Shown here: positions 47,000 through 55,453 of the stretch, piece by piece | How the letters are laid out: every line of letters starts with the position of its first letter | Position numbering within the stretch: the first letter of the stretch is position 1 | From: Acidobacteriaceae bacterium | GTDB taxonomy: Bacteria > Acidobacteriota > Terriglobia > Terriglobales > Acidobacteriaceae | Assembly: GCA_003134655.1 (NCBI GenBank) | Contig: PLBY01000035.1 | Coordinates: forward strand, 190,449 to 254,448 | Length of the DNA: 64,000 nucleotides | Direction: 5' to 3' | The notes under the pieces: model-generated | What the model saw: the letters and a program-made list of their open reading frames with translations, nothing else | Told to the model about the DNA's origin: nothing | Databases searched by the model: none | Program-made: the position numbers and the translations under genes

Positions 47000-47344
47000 G
47001 TGAAGAATATTTTTGTAGGGAACTTGAGCTTCAACACAGCCGAAGACGAACTGCGGCAGCTGTTTGAACCGTTCGGACAGGTGGATCGCGTGAGCATCAT
47101 GACGGATCGTGACACGGGACGATCCCGTGGTTTCGGCTTTGTCGAGATGGCCAGTAACGAAGACGGCGAGAAGGCGATCACGGCTTTGAACGGTTCCTCT
47201 GTCGGCGGACGGACGATCAACGTCAACGAAGCGCGTCCCAAGACTGAACGCTCGGCTGGCGGCGGAGGCGGTGGTGGACGTGACCGCGGAGATCGCGGTG
47301 GCCGAGGCGGCGGTGGCGGTGGCGGGCGGCGCGACCGTTACTAA
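47000..47344 (+). CDS. Glycine-rich RRM RNA-binding protein
   Basis: A 114-residue protein starting at GTG, with GAGG seven bases upstream. Residues 3-78 are one RRM: RNP2 is IFVGNL (4-9) and RNP1 is RGFGFVEM (43-50). The tail is Gly/Arg/Asp-rich (GGGGGRDRGDRGGRG), like RGG boxes. Bacterial and plant homologues bind RNA and are often cold-induced. A leader of about 110 bases fits such post-transcriptional control. It lies between the typA pair and a tRNA gene, a translation-related neighbourhood. Confidence 0.9.
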   Translation: MKNIFVGNLSFNTAEDELRQLFEPFGQVDRVSIMTDRDTGRSRGFGFVEMASNEDGEKAITALNGSSVGGRTINVNEARPKTERSAGGGGGGGRDRGDRGGRGGGGGGGRRDRY

Positions 47345-47564
47345 AGAAGACTCTCCCCATAAGACTTGGCTGAAACCGCGCTCGCCGGGCTGCGGGCCTT
47401 ACAGGCGCGTGGTTCATTGTGCGCGAAAACTGTGGCAAGTGCGCATTGTTGCCCTCGCAATGTGCGTGCGCGACCGCAGGATTTTGCCTGCTTGCGTTCG
47501 AATCTGCAGCAATGTTCACGTTGATGCTCCTTCCCCTGCCCATGTAGACTGTAGACACCCGTGC

Positions 47565-47641
47565 GCGCCCGTAGCTCAGCTGGATAGAGCGGTTGCCTCC
47601 GGAGCAACAGGTCGGGAGTTCGAATCTCTCCGGGCGCACCA
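47565..47641 (+). tRNA. tRNA-Arg (anticodon CCG)
   Basis: The acceptor stem GCGCCCG (47565-47571) pairs with CGGGCGC (47631-47637). The D arm is GCTC...GAGC, and the anticodon stem GTTGC/GCAAC encloses the loop CTCCGGA with anticodon CCG, reading CGG arginine codons. The T arm has GTTCGAATC. The discriminator is A, and CCA is encoded (47639-47641). Confidence 0.97.
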
Positions 47642-47689
47642 TTTCCCCCGATTTACTGCCGGGCAGTTGCGATCGCTGCCATCCACATA

Positions 47690-47721
47690 CTAGTGTCTGT
47701 ACCAGCTAGTGTCTGTACCAG
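47690..47721. repeat. Perfect 16-bp tandem duplication
   Basis: CTAGTGTCTGTACCAG occurs twice head to tail (47690-47705 and 47706-47721), 48 bases after the tRNA-Arg gene and 26 bases before the next ATG. It could be a replication slip, a binding site pair in the promoter of the downstream gene, or part of a dispersed repeat. Confidence 0.75.
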
Positions 47722-47747
47722 AAGAGTTGATGACCGGGGGAAGAACA

Positions 47748-49031
47748 ATGCGTAAAGGGCTGCAGTGGATCAAGCCGGTAGCACTTTTGCTGCTTGTTGG
47801 GTGGGTAGCGGCGAGTCCTACGTTTGGCTGTGCCGGCGACGATCCTTCCCTCGCGGCTCCGCAACCGGCGGCTGACTCCGGACTCTACCTCAAAGTTCTC
47901 CTTTCTCATCCTGTCCGAATGTCGAAGTTAAAGCCGGGCGATCTGGTCGAGGGCAGCCTGTCGTCGGACGTGTACGCCACCAACCACAAGTTGTTTGCCT
48001 CTGGAAGCGCCGTCCGATTGACGGTTGACCATTTGGAGCGAAGAAAGCGCACGCCGAATGATCACTGGCCTTGGGTGGTTCAGGCGTTCACGCCCCGCAA
48101 GGAGAACTATCCAGTATTCAAAGCGGCCACTGTTGCCCAGGACACAGTCGAGAGTTCGCTGCAGGTTTCACTGATTACCGTGAGCCGTATGCGCGAGGTT
48201 CACGCGACCGCTAGAAAAGACAAATCGGGACAGCAGCCCAGTGGACAAAACGGAGCTGTCCAAGTCAGCCAGCCGAATGCGAAGAAACCTGCAACGCCTA
48301 CGCTGGTGCTGGAGGCTTCTTGGATCGAAGACGCTGCTTCGACCGCATACGCCACGGACGAGACAGATTCGACTGAGCCGGATTCATCGCGGCCCGGTAC
48401 GCTCCCAGCGGGAACGCATTGCAAGATTCTCCTTCTGGACAGTGTGAGCGCATCGAAGAGCAAGCCTGGAGATACCGTGCGAGCGCGCCTGCTCGAACCA
48501 GTGCTCGTGAATTCAAAGGTCATCCTACCCGCGGGCACTCTAATGGAAGGCAAAGTGGTAAAGAAAACTCCGCCACGGCGGTTAAGCCGCGCCGGATCTC
48601 TATACCTCGCCTTCACCGAGCTTACGTTGCTCGCGGGAAAGCGTGTTCCGATCGCGGCTTCTCTCGCGGGAGCGGAGTTGGATGAAAGATCGCACACAAG
48701 GATGGATGCGGAGGGCCGGCTACACGGCGAACGGCCGGGGAAGATATGGATGGCCATCAATCTTGGGATGACGGCGGGGATCTCAAAAGAGGTCGACGAC
48801 GGAGTCCAACTTGTTATCGAGGCCATTGTTTCGACTGCAACGGATGCATCCACCGCCGGGACGGCTCGAATTATCTCCGGATGCGTGTCGGGCTTGTACA
48901 TGGCAACTCGTCGCGGGCGCGATGTGGTTTTGCCCCGGTTTACGGAGATGGATATCTCTTTCGATCGTCCGGTGTCGCTCAATACCGATGCTGTGATTCG
49001 ACCTTCCGCCGCATCGGCGGGCGGGAAGTAG
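47748..49031 (+). CDS. Exported protein with two KPGD repeats, function unknown
   Basis: A 427-residue precursor. ATG at 47748 follows a GGGGGAAG box and begins a signal peptide (WIKPVALLLLVGWVAASP). Two similar halves are visible: SKLKPGDLVEGSLSSDV...ASGSAVRLTVDHLERRKR and SKSKPGDTVRARLLEPV...PAGTLMEGKVVKKTPPRR. The pattern of a binding groove with repeated beta strands resembles VirB10/TrbI-like or SH3-like barrels, but the likeness is weak. A Ser/Asp-rich linker separates the halves. The role is unknown; the signal peptide places it outside the cytoplasm. An earlier ATG at 47730 is possible. Confidence 0.7.
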   Translation: MRKGLQWIKPVALLLLVGWVAASPTFGCAGDDPSLAAPQPAADSGLYLKVLLSHPVRMSKLKPGDLVEGSLSSDVYATNHKLFASGSAVRLTVDHLERRKRTPNDHWPWVVQAFTPRKENYPVFKAATVAQDTVESSLQVSLITVSRMREVHATARKDKSGQQPSGQNGAVQVSQPNAKKPATPTLVLEASWIEDAASTAYATDETDSTEPDSSRPGTLPAGTHCKILLLDSVSASKSKPGDTVRARLLEPVLVNSKVILPAGTLMEGKVVKKTPPRRLSRAGSLYLAFTELTLLAGKRVPIAASLAGAELDERSHTRMDAEGRLHGERPGKIWMAINLGMTAGISKEVDDGVQLVIEAIVSTATDASTAGTARIISGCVSGLYMATRRGRDVVLPRFTEMDISFDRPVSLNTDAVIRPSAASAGGK

Positions 49032-49078
49032 CGCCCTTGCCTGCCCGCATGTCATCCTTGAAGATCTGAGCAAAGCCA

Positions 49079-50128
49079 ATGAACTACGACGCCATTCTGG
49101 TTGTGTCTTTCGGCGGGCCTGAGTCCCCAAAGGATGTGATCCCGTTCCTCGAAAACGTGCTGCGTGGAAGAAATGTCCCGCGCGAACGCATGCTGGCAGT
49201 CGCTGAACACTACTACCATTTCGGCGGCAAGAGTCCGATCAACCAGCAGACCCGGGAATTGATCGCGGCGCTGGAGAGCGAACTGGCGCAGCACGGGCCG
49301 AAGCTGCCTGTCTATTGGGGAAATCGGAACTGGCATCCGATGCTGGCGGAGACTTTGCAGCAGCTGAAGCAGGACGGCATTCGGCGGGCGCTGGCCTTTG
49401 TGACGTCGGCTTACAGTTCGTATTCTGGATGCCGGCAGTACCGCGAAGACATCGTTCGCGCGCAAGATGAAGTGGGTGCGGACGCGCCGGAGATCGACAA
49501 GCTGCGCGCGTTTTTCAACCATCCGGGATATGTTGAGGCGACCGAGGACCGACTGCGCGATGCGCTAGCCCAAGTTCCAGCGGACGCACGGCCGAACATT
49601 CAGATCGTCTACATTGCACACAGCATCCCACTTTCGATGGCGAACACGTGCGATTACGTTCAGCAGTTGGAAGAAGTAAGGAAGTTGGTCTCGACAAGGC
49701 TGGGCGTCGCCAATGATGCACTGGTCTATCAGAGCCGTAGCGGGGCGCCGGGGCAGCCGTGGCTGGAGCCGGACATTCTGGATTACCTGCGCGAGGTACG
49801 GGCGCGCAATCTGGCAAGCGCCGTCGTGCTCGCTCCCATCAGTTTCATTTCCGATCACATGGAAGTGCTGTATGACCTGGACATCGAGGCGCGGCAGCTT
49901 TGCGATTCCCTGCCGCTGCCGATGGTGCGGGCGAAAACGGTCGGAGTGCATCCCAAGTTCATTGGGATGATTCGTGAGTTGATCCTGGAGCGGACGAATC
50001 CAGGCAGTGAGCGGTGCGCGGTCGGATCACTCGGCCCGCGGCCGGATACTTGCGAAGAAAATTGCTGTCCCGCGCCGCAGCGACCGGTGCGCCCGCGGGC
50101 GGCGACAGGAAGGCCGCGAGGCGCGTAG
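49079..50128 (+). CDS. hemH: Ferrochelatase (possibly coproporphyrin ferrochelatase)
   Basis: A 349-residue chelatase inserting Fe(II) into a porphyrin. Motifs include ILVVSFGGPESPKDV, FVTSAYSSYSGCRQYREDI and YIAHSIPLSMA with the catalytic histidine (His184 by count), and APISFISDHMEVLYDLDIEA with the conserved Glu. The SAYSSYSGCRQYRE segment resembles the coproporphyrin III (CpfC) type of monoderm bacteria. The C-terminal tail has Cys313, Cys325, Cys329 and Cys330, which could bind a [2Fe-2S] cluster, then a Pro/Arg-rich end. No other heme gene is nearby. The ribosome site is weak. Confidence 0.93.
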   Translation: MNYDAILVVSFGGPESPKDVIPFLENVLRGRNVPRERMLAVAEHYYHFGGKSPINQQTRELIAALESELAQHGPKLPVYWGNRNWHPMLAETLQQLKQDGIRRALAFVTSAYSSYSGCRQYREDIVRAQDEVGADAPEIDKLRAFFNHPGYVEATEDRLRDALAQVPADARPNIQIVYIAHSIPLSMANTCDYVQQLEEVRKLVSTRLGVANDALVYQSRSGAPGQPWLEPDILDYLREVRARNLASAVVLAPISFISDHMEVLYDLDIEARQLCDSLPLPMVRAKTVGVHPKFIGMIRELILERTNPGSERCAVGSLGPRPDTCEENCCPAPQRPVRPRAATGRPRGA

Positions 50129-50146
50129 AGCCCAAACTGCAATCCC

Positions 50147-50815
50147 TTATCGAGAGGACGCCGGCACGTTGGGATGCTCGTAGGTTGTGGCTTTGGGACG
50201 GCCCTCGACGAGATGCATTGTGTCCAGAATCGTCTGGACAACCGGTTCGTTCCCCACAGCCGTGTTGAGCATGACGTGATAGAGCGAACGCGTGGGCCAG
50301 TCGGCATTGAAGTAGTGCTTCACGTAGGCGATGCGCTCGCGATCGACGGAGTCGACCATTTCCGCGGCATCTTCTTCGCTGTGCCCTTCTGCCATGGTGC
50401 GCCGAATCTTCTCAGAGCGCGGAGCGTAGAGAAAAACGTGGAACGCGTCAGGGTTCTCACGCAGGAGGTAGGGCGCGCCGCGGCCGACCACGACCGCATT
50501 CCCTTCCTGCCCAATTTTGTTCATGGCCTCTTGCATCATCGGCAGCATGCAGTCGGCATCGAACATCTGGCTGCCCAGCGCGGCGGAATTGCGTTCGTAA
50601 CTGCCGCGCCAGAAGGATTTCGCAAGGCGGTGCAGACGGCTGTCCATACGCTCATCGCAGCGCCGTACGGCCGCTTGGTCGACGCTGGCAAGGCGGGCGA
50701 TTTCTTCCGTGAGCAATTGGTCCCACAGCTTCCAGCCCAGGCGGTCGGCCAGTTGAGCGGCGATGGCAGCGGCGCCGCATCCATACTCACGCTCGATGGT
50801 GATCAGACGGAACAT
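50147..50815 (-). CDS. Cytidylate kinase-like protein with altered P-loop
   Basis: A 222-residue protein resembling the cytidylate kinase-like family: FRLITIEREYGCGAAAIAAQ, LADRLGWKLWDQLLTEEIAR, NAVVVGRGAPYLL and RRTMAEGHSEEDAAEMVDSV. In usual members the nucleotide loop is like YGSGG; here it is YGCGAAA, so phosphate binding may be changed or lost. It starts eight bases after emrB stops and is the last gene of the efflux operon. Whether it modifies a metabolite or has become regulatory is unknown. Confidence 0.76.
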   Translation of the reverse strand: MFRLITIEREYGCGAAAIAAQLADRLGWKLWDQLLTEEIARLASVDQAAVRRCDERMDSRLHRLAKSFWRGSYERNSAALGSQMFDADCMLPMMQEAMNKIGQEGNAVVVGRGAPYLLRENPDAFHVFLYAPRSEKIRRTMAEGHSEEDAAEMVDSVDRERIAYVKHYFNADWPTRSLYHVMLNTAVGNEPVVQTILDTMHLVEGRPKATTYEHPNVPASSR

Positions 50816-50823
50816 GGCGAGAC

Positions 50824-52413
50824 TTAGTGTACTGCGATTCCGCCGCCCGGCTTGGATTTTTTCATCAGGAAAACCATCGGGACCATCGCCAGGATGGCCA
50901 TTCCGAGAAACCAGAAACAATCGATGTAGGACAACATGGCGGCCTGGCGCTCGAGCGTGCCCTGGATCAGGGCGTACGCTTGCCGCGTAGCCCCTGCGGC
51001 ACTGGCACCGTGGGCTTGCATGGCGCTCGTCGCGCCCTTAATCATGGACTGCAGAGCGGGATTGGATTGGCTCAGATGGCTGGATAAGTCGGTCATGTGC
51101 ACCTGGCTGCGGCGATCCAGCATTGTGGTAACCAGGGAAATACCCACGCTGCCCCCGATATTACGCGCGAGGTTCATCAGACCCGAAGCGGCATTGTTTT
51201 TGTCGCGCGGCAGGAAGGCATACGCAGCCGTGTTGATGGGAACGAACAGGAACGCCATCCCGACAGCCTGGACCACGCGCGCCATGGCCAGCGTTCGGAA
51301 ATCAATCTCAAGATCAAACGTGGTCATGTGAAACAACGAGAACGACAGCATGAGAAGACCGAACAGGAGAAGCCATCGCGGGGTATACCGTGAAAGCAAA
51401 AATCCCACCAGGGGCAACAGAAGAATGATCATGAAGCCGCCGGGCATAAGAACCAGGCCCGCCTCTTGCGCCGTGTAGCCGAGCAGCGTTTGGGAAAAGA
51501 GGGGAAGCAACAGTGTGCTGCCCAGCAAGGCAAAGCCCAGCATGAACATCAGCAGATTCGAGACGCCGAACGTCCGGTCACGGAATAGATGGAGATCGAT
51601 GATGGGATCTTTGTGTCTCCACTCCCAAACAATGACAAAGATCAGTGCGGCTGCGGCAATCACCGAAAGTGTGACAATAAAGTTCGATTCGAACCAGTCA
51701 TCGCGCTGCCCCTTGTCGAGAACAATTTGCAGCGCTCCCAGACCCAACGCAACAAATCCCAGCCCAACGTAATCGATGTGAGTTTCGCTCAGTTTGCGGC
51801 GCTTGAAGTAGGGTGGATCCTGAATCAGTTTCGAAGTAAGAAGGATCGATATGATCCCGACTGGAATATTGATAAAGAAAATCCAGCGCCAACTGAAATT
51901 GTCGGTGATCCAACCGCCAAGAGTGGGGCCGATCGCCGGGGCAGTAACTACGGCCATTCCATAAACCGCAAATGCCATGCCGCGCTTGGCGGGCGGAAAG
52001 GTATCAGCAAGGATGGCTTGCTCGCTGGGCTGCAAACCACCGCCACCCGCGCCCTGCAGGATGCGGCAGATGATCAGCGTGGCCAGGTTCGGCGCGAGGC
52101 CGCACAGGAAGGAACTGATGGTGAACAGGGCCACGCAGCCCATGTAGAAGTTCTTGCGGCCGATAATGGACGAAAGCCAGCCGCTCAGCGGCAGCACGAT
52201 CGCGTTGGACACGAGATAGGACGTCAGAACCCAGGTGCTTTCGTCCTGCCCGGCGGAGAGGCTGCCCGCGATATGCGGCAGAGCGACGTTGGCGATGGAA
52301 GTGTCGAGCACCTCCATGAATGTCGCCAGCGTAACCGTGATCGCGATGATCCACGGATTGAACGCAGGGCGCCAGGCGTCTGCAGAGTCCACAGTGGCGG
52401 TGGCCGCGCTCAT
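50824..52413 (-). CDS. emrB: DHA2-family drug/H+ antiporter, EmrB/QacA type
   Basis: A 529-residue protein with about fourteen transmembrane helices. Motifs typical of DHA2 are MEVLDTSIANVALPHIAGSL (motif D1), GWLSSIIGRKNFYM (motif A), GAGGGGLQPSEQAI and AVTAPAIGPTLGGWI-like motif C (VVTAPAIGPTLGGW). The product pumps lipophilic toxic compounds with EmrA and TolC across both membranes. Its ATG overlaps the emrA stop by one base (TAATG), so emrA and emrB are coupled. Confidence 0.93.
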   Translation of the reverse strand: MSAATATVDSADAWRPAFNPWIIAITVTLATFMEVLDTSIANVALPHIAGSLSAGQDESTWVLTSYLVSNAIVLPLSGWLSSIIGRKNFYMGCVALFTISSFLCGLAPNLATLIICRILQGAGGGGLQPSEQAILADTFPPAKRGMAFAVYGMAVVTAPAIGPTLGGWITDNFSWRWIFFINIPVGIISILLTSKLIQDPPYFKRRKLSETHIDYVGLGFVALGLGALQIVLDKGQRDDWFESNFIVTLSVIAAAALIFVIVWEWRHKDPIIDLHLFRDRTFGVSNLLMFMLGFALLGSTLLLPLFSQTLLGYTAQEAGLVLMPGGFMIILLLPLVGFLLSRYTPRWLLLFGLLMLSFSLFHMTTFDLEIDFRTLAMARVVQAVGMAFLFVPINTAAYAFLPRDKNNAASGLMNLARNIGGSVGISLVTTMLDRRSQVHMTDLSSHLSQSNPALQSMIKGATSAMQAHGASAAGATRQAYALIQGTLERQAAMLSYIDCFWFLGMAILAMVPMVFLMKKSKPGGGIAVH

Positions 52414-53693
52414 TAGCGAGTCCAGACCTTGGGAGTTACGGACATGCCGGGGCGCAACTGGTGATCATTGTTGGCGCCGGGATCGAGCACGATCTTCACT
52501 GGGATACGCTGCACCACTTTCACGTAATTTCCAGTGGCGTTTTCGGGAGGCAACAGGCTGAAGCGGGCGCCACTGGCTCCGGCAACGCTATCAACTTTGC
52601 CGTTGTACGATCTGCCATTGGCATCGACTTCGACAGTGACGCGCTGCCCGATCTTCATGTTGCGAAGCTGCGTCTCTTTAAAGTTTGCTGTGATCCAAAT
52701 GTCGTCGAGATTGATGATCTTCATCAGTTCCTGGCCGGGGGCTACGTTTTGTCCGACTTCGACGGTGCGGTTGCTGACGATGCCGTTCACCGGGGCGACG
52801 ATTTTTGTGTATTGCAAATTCAGCGCGGCCTGGTCGAGATCCGCCTTCTTGCGTTGCGCTTCCGCAAGCGCGGACGTAGCCCTGGCGCGTATGACCTGCA
52901 TCTGCCTCGGTGCCGTGTTGGCGTTGCTCCAGTTCGCCTGCGCCTGGACGAGTTTTCCCTGAGCTTGCGTGACCTGCTGCTGGGCAGCGTCGGCGCTGGC
53001 GCGGGCTGCTTCTACACCCGCTGCACTGGCCTTGGCGGCGGCGGTGGCCTGGTCGTACTGCTGCTGCGAAATCTCCTGCTTGTCGACCAACTGCTTGTAG
53101 CGGACGAGATCGTTCTGCGCCTTCACGTTATTGGCTTCGGCCTCTTGCAACTGGGCCTTCGCCGCCTCGAACTGCTGTTTTGCAACTTGAATGCCCGCGC
53201 GGGCGCTGTTCACGTCAGCTTCGGTGGATGAAACCTGGCTGGTGGTGTTGACCGAGGTGATCGGAACATTCACACCGGCCGCAACTGCTGCCGCTTGCGC
53301 ATCTTCAAAATCGGCCTTGGCGCGCTCGTAGGCGACCTGATAGTCGGCAGGGTCAATCTCTACCAGCACGGTTCCCGCCGGCACGTATTGATTGTCCTCG
53401 ACATTGAGTTTGATCACGTGTCCGGAAACCCGCGCGCTGATGGAATTGACATGGCCGTCGACCTGGGCATCGTCGGTCGATTCATAGCTGGTGAAGTAGC
53501 GGTAGGCGAAGAACCCCGCGACCAAAAGCACAATAACGGCGATCACCACTCCGATTCGGAAACCGGAACTCTGCGTGCGAGAAGGCCGGATGCGAAAATC
53601 CTCCTCGGTGGCCGATAGCGGCTTGGTGCTGGTCGCCGCCTTCTGGACTTCCGTTTTCTCGGTGTTGGCGGGCGGACTTTGCGTGGTTTCCAT
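52413..53693 (-). CDS. emrA: HlyD-family periplasmic adaptor, EmrA type
   Basis: A 426-residue membrane fusion protein with one N-terminal transmembrane helix (IGVVIAVIVLLVAGFFAYRY). TDDAQVDGHVNSISARVSGH starts the lipoyl domain; a long Ala/Gln-rich coiled-coil hairpin (about 115-270) follows, and the second lipoyl half and beta-barrel domain read VNGIVSNRTVEVGQNVAPGQ. It bridges EmrB and the TolC-like protein. It begins seven bases after the tolC-like stop codon. The N-terminal 45 residues are low-complexity and cytoplasmic. Confidence 0.93.
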   Translation of the reverse strand: METTQSPPANTEKTEVQKAATSTKPLSATEEDFRIRPSRTQSSGFRIGVVIAVIVLLVAGFFAYRYFTSYESTDDAQVDGHVNSISARVSGHVIKLNVEDNQYVPAGTVLVEIDPADYQVAYERAKADFEDAQAAAVAAGVNVPITSVNTTSQVSSTEADVNSARAGIQVAKQQFEAAKAQLQEAEANNVKAQNDLVRYKQLVDKQEISQQQYDQATAAAKASAAGVEAARASADAAQQQVTQAQGKLVQAQANWSNANTAPRQMQVIRARATSALAEAQRKKADLDQAALNLQYTKIVAPVNGIVSNRTVEVGQNVAPGQELMKIINLDDIWITANFKETQLRNMKIGQRVTVEVDANGRSYNGKVDSVAGASGARFSLLPPENATGNYVKVVQRIPVKIVLDPGANNDHQLRPGMSVTPKVWTR

Positions 53694-53700
53694 ACGTTTA

Positions 53701-55170
53701 TTAATTGCCTTTCAAATAGCGCTTAACGCCCTCTTCCGCGTCGCCGATGGCGTGCGCCAGTTCGACTTTCGAAAGATTATGGGCATAAAGACTCTGAATA
53801 TAACTCTCGTGAGCGCTGGCCACGGTCTCCTGGGCCTGCACGACTTCCAGATTGTCGGCGACGCCGGCGGTAAAGCGATCTTGCGATTGAGCCAGTGCCT
53901 GTTCCGCCAGGTCGACGGAACTGCGGGCCACTTCCACTTGCTCGGCGGCGGCGTTTAGATCGAGCAGGGCGGTGCGGACCTCATAATCGATGCGGCCGCG
54001 GATATCTCCCAGTTGAGAGCGCGCCTGCTTTAGTTGCGCGTCGGCCTGAAGCACGTCGCCGTGAACGCGATTGCCGGCAAAGATCGGGATGTTGATGCCG
54101 CCATTCACCTGCCAGGTGCCGTTCGACTGAGCCGGGTTGACGCCAATGTCGCCCAGATTCGCGGCGACGTCGACGCTGGGATAACGTCCGGCGGCAGCTG
54201 CCTTGCGCGAGAGTTCCGCGGACCGAACTTGCGCCAAGGCTGACTGATAGTCCGGCCGCGCAGCGTACGCACGCTGCAGGTATGTATCGAGCGGAAGGGC
54301 GGCCAGCGCCTGATACGGAGCTTTCTCGGTGAGCACAAACTCCTGCCCGGGAGGCAGCCCGATGATGCGAGCCATATTCAATTTCAGCTTGGCAAGGTCG
54401 TTACGGGCAACAATGAGCTGCTGCTGGCGGGTTTGCAGTTCGACCTGCGAACGCAGCGCATCAATGGCTGGACTCAGTCCGGCTTTCAGCTGGTCCGCCG
54501 CCTTGTCGTTAAGCGCCTGTGCGCTCTTGACCTGCGCTTCGGTAGTTTCCACGCGAGCTCCGGCGGCAATCGCCTGCAGATAAGAGTTACCGACGGCAAG
54601 CACAACCATTTCGCGAGCGTCTTTGTAGGTGTACTGCGCAGCCTTCACGTTTTCCGAGGCAGCTCGCTCTTTCTCCAAGTTCTTGAAATTGAAGAGAGAC
54701 TGGCTGAGCGAAGCACGAGCATCAAAATAGTTGAACGCCGGGGTCACCCCAGGAAGGTTGGTGGGAGTCGCGCCGGGAGGGCTCAGAAGGGGAAACAGCT
54801 TGTTAAACCCCAACGCCGCGAGGCTCTGAGTTTGGACGTCTTCCATGACTCGTGCATTGAGATTCGGAAGCAGGTCGCTCAGCTCTTTCCATCTTTCCCC
54901 ACGAGCGATCTGGGTCTGGTCGCTGGCCAGTAATAGGCCGAGATTGTTGCGCAGACCGCGATCAATCGCATCTTTGAAGTCGATTTGCAGGACGTCCGCC
55001 GTGGCTTTTCCTTCGGGTGCACTACCCAGAAATGGGTTTTGCGGGCCTGGCAGAGTCACGTTCGGGGCGGAGGATCCGCCTGTGGCCTGAGCCAGCAGGC
55101 CCGGCGTCGCGAGCAGAGCAAGAATAAGAGCGGAAAATGCGGTTCGGGAAATTATCAATGAGCAGCGCAT
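53701..55170 (-). CDS. TolC-family outer membrane efflux protein
   Basis: A 489-residue outer membrane factor with a signal peptide ending near LLAQA. It contains the two TolC repeats (DFKDAIDRGLRNNLGLLLAS and PLDTYLQRAYAARPDYQSAL), each with long helices, and the second-half strand motif WQVNGGINIPIFAGNRVHGD. It is the first gene of the tolC-emrA-emrB-kinase operon. No strong ribosome site is seen before ATG. Its upstream region holds a pair of GGGA(A)CGTCC sites. Confidence 0.92.
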   Translation of the reverse strand: MRCSLIISRTAFSALILALLATPGLLAQATGGSSAPNVTLPGPQNPFLGSAPEGKATADVLQIDFKDAIDRGLRNNLGLLLASDQTQIARGERWKELSDLLPNLNARVMEDVQTQSLAALGFNKLFPLLSPPGATPTNLPGVTPAFNYFDARASLSQSLFNFKNLEKERAASENVKAAQYTYKDAREMVVLAVGNSYLQAIAAGARVETTEAQVKSAQALNDKAADQLKAGLSPAIDALRSQVELQTRQQQLIVARNDLAKLKLNMARIIGLPPGQEFVLTEKAPYQALAALPLDTYLQRAYAARPDYQSALAQVRSAELSRKAAAAGRYPSVDVAANLGDIGVNPAQSNGTWQVNGGINIPIFAGNRVHGDVLQADAQLKQARSQLGDIRGRIDYEVRTALLDLNAAAEQVEVARSSVDLAEQALAQSQDRFTAGVADNLEVVQAQETVASAHESYIQSLYAHNLSKVELAHAIGDAEEGVKRYLKGN

Positions 55171-55180
55171 TCGTGATTGT

Positions 55181-55220
55181 GGGAACGTCCCGCAAATGAC
55201 CGTGGAGACCGGGACGTCCT
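55181..55220. promoter_or_regulatory. Pair of near-palindromic sites upstream of the efflux operon
   Basis: GGGAACGTCCC (55181-55191) and GGGACGTCCT (55211-55220) start 30 bases apart, three helical turns, within 50 bases of the efflux operon start codon. This suits cooperative binding of a repressor dimer pair. No regulator gene lies next to the operon. Confidence 0.35.
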
Positions 55221-55453
55221 TTCTCGCCTATAGCATAACTCCTCAGCTTTGATTCGTTTGCGGAGCTTTGCGATGCAACGATTCTGACGGGATCGCTGGA
55301 ATCGCCCCCCAGCGCGGCGAGGGCGGCCGTCTCGCAAGGCAAAAGGTCAGCAGTCCCAAGGCTGGCGCCACTCCCAAGGTGCAGTATCTTCGGTACTTTG
55401 CGCGGCAGCGGTAAGCCCCTTTAATCTATGGGTTGGAAAGAGGAACGGAAGCC

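Noticed and set aside
47690..47721. Tandem repeat as CRISPR or phage att site
   Set aside because: Only two units without spacers; no cas gene, integrase or phage gene in the window.
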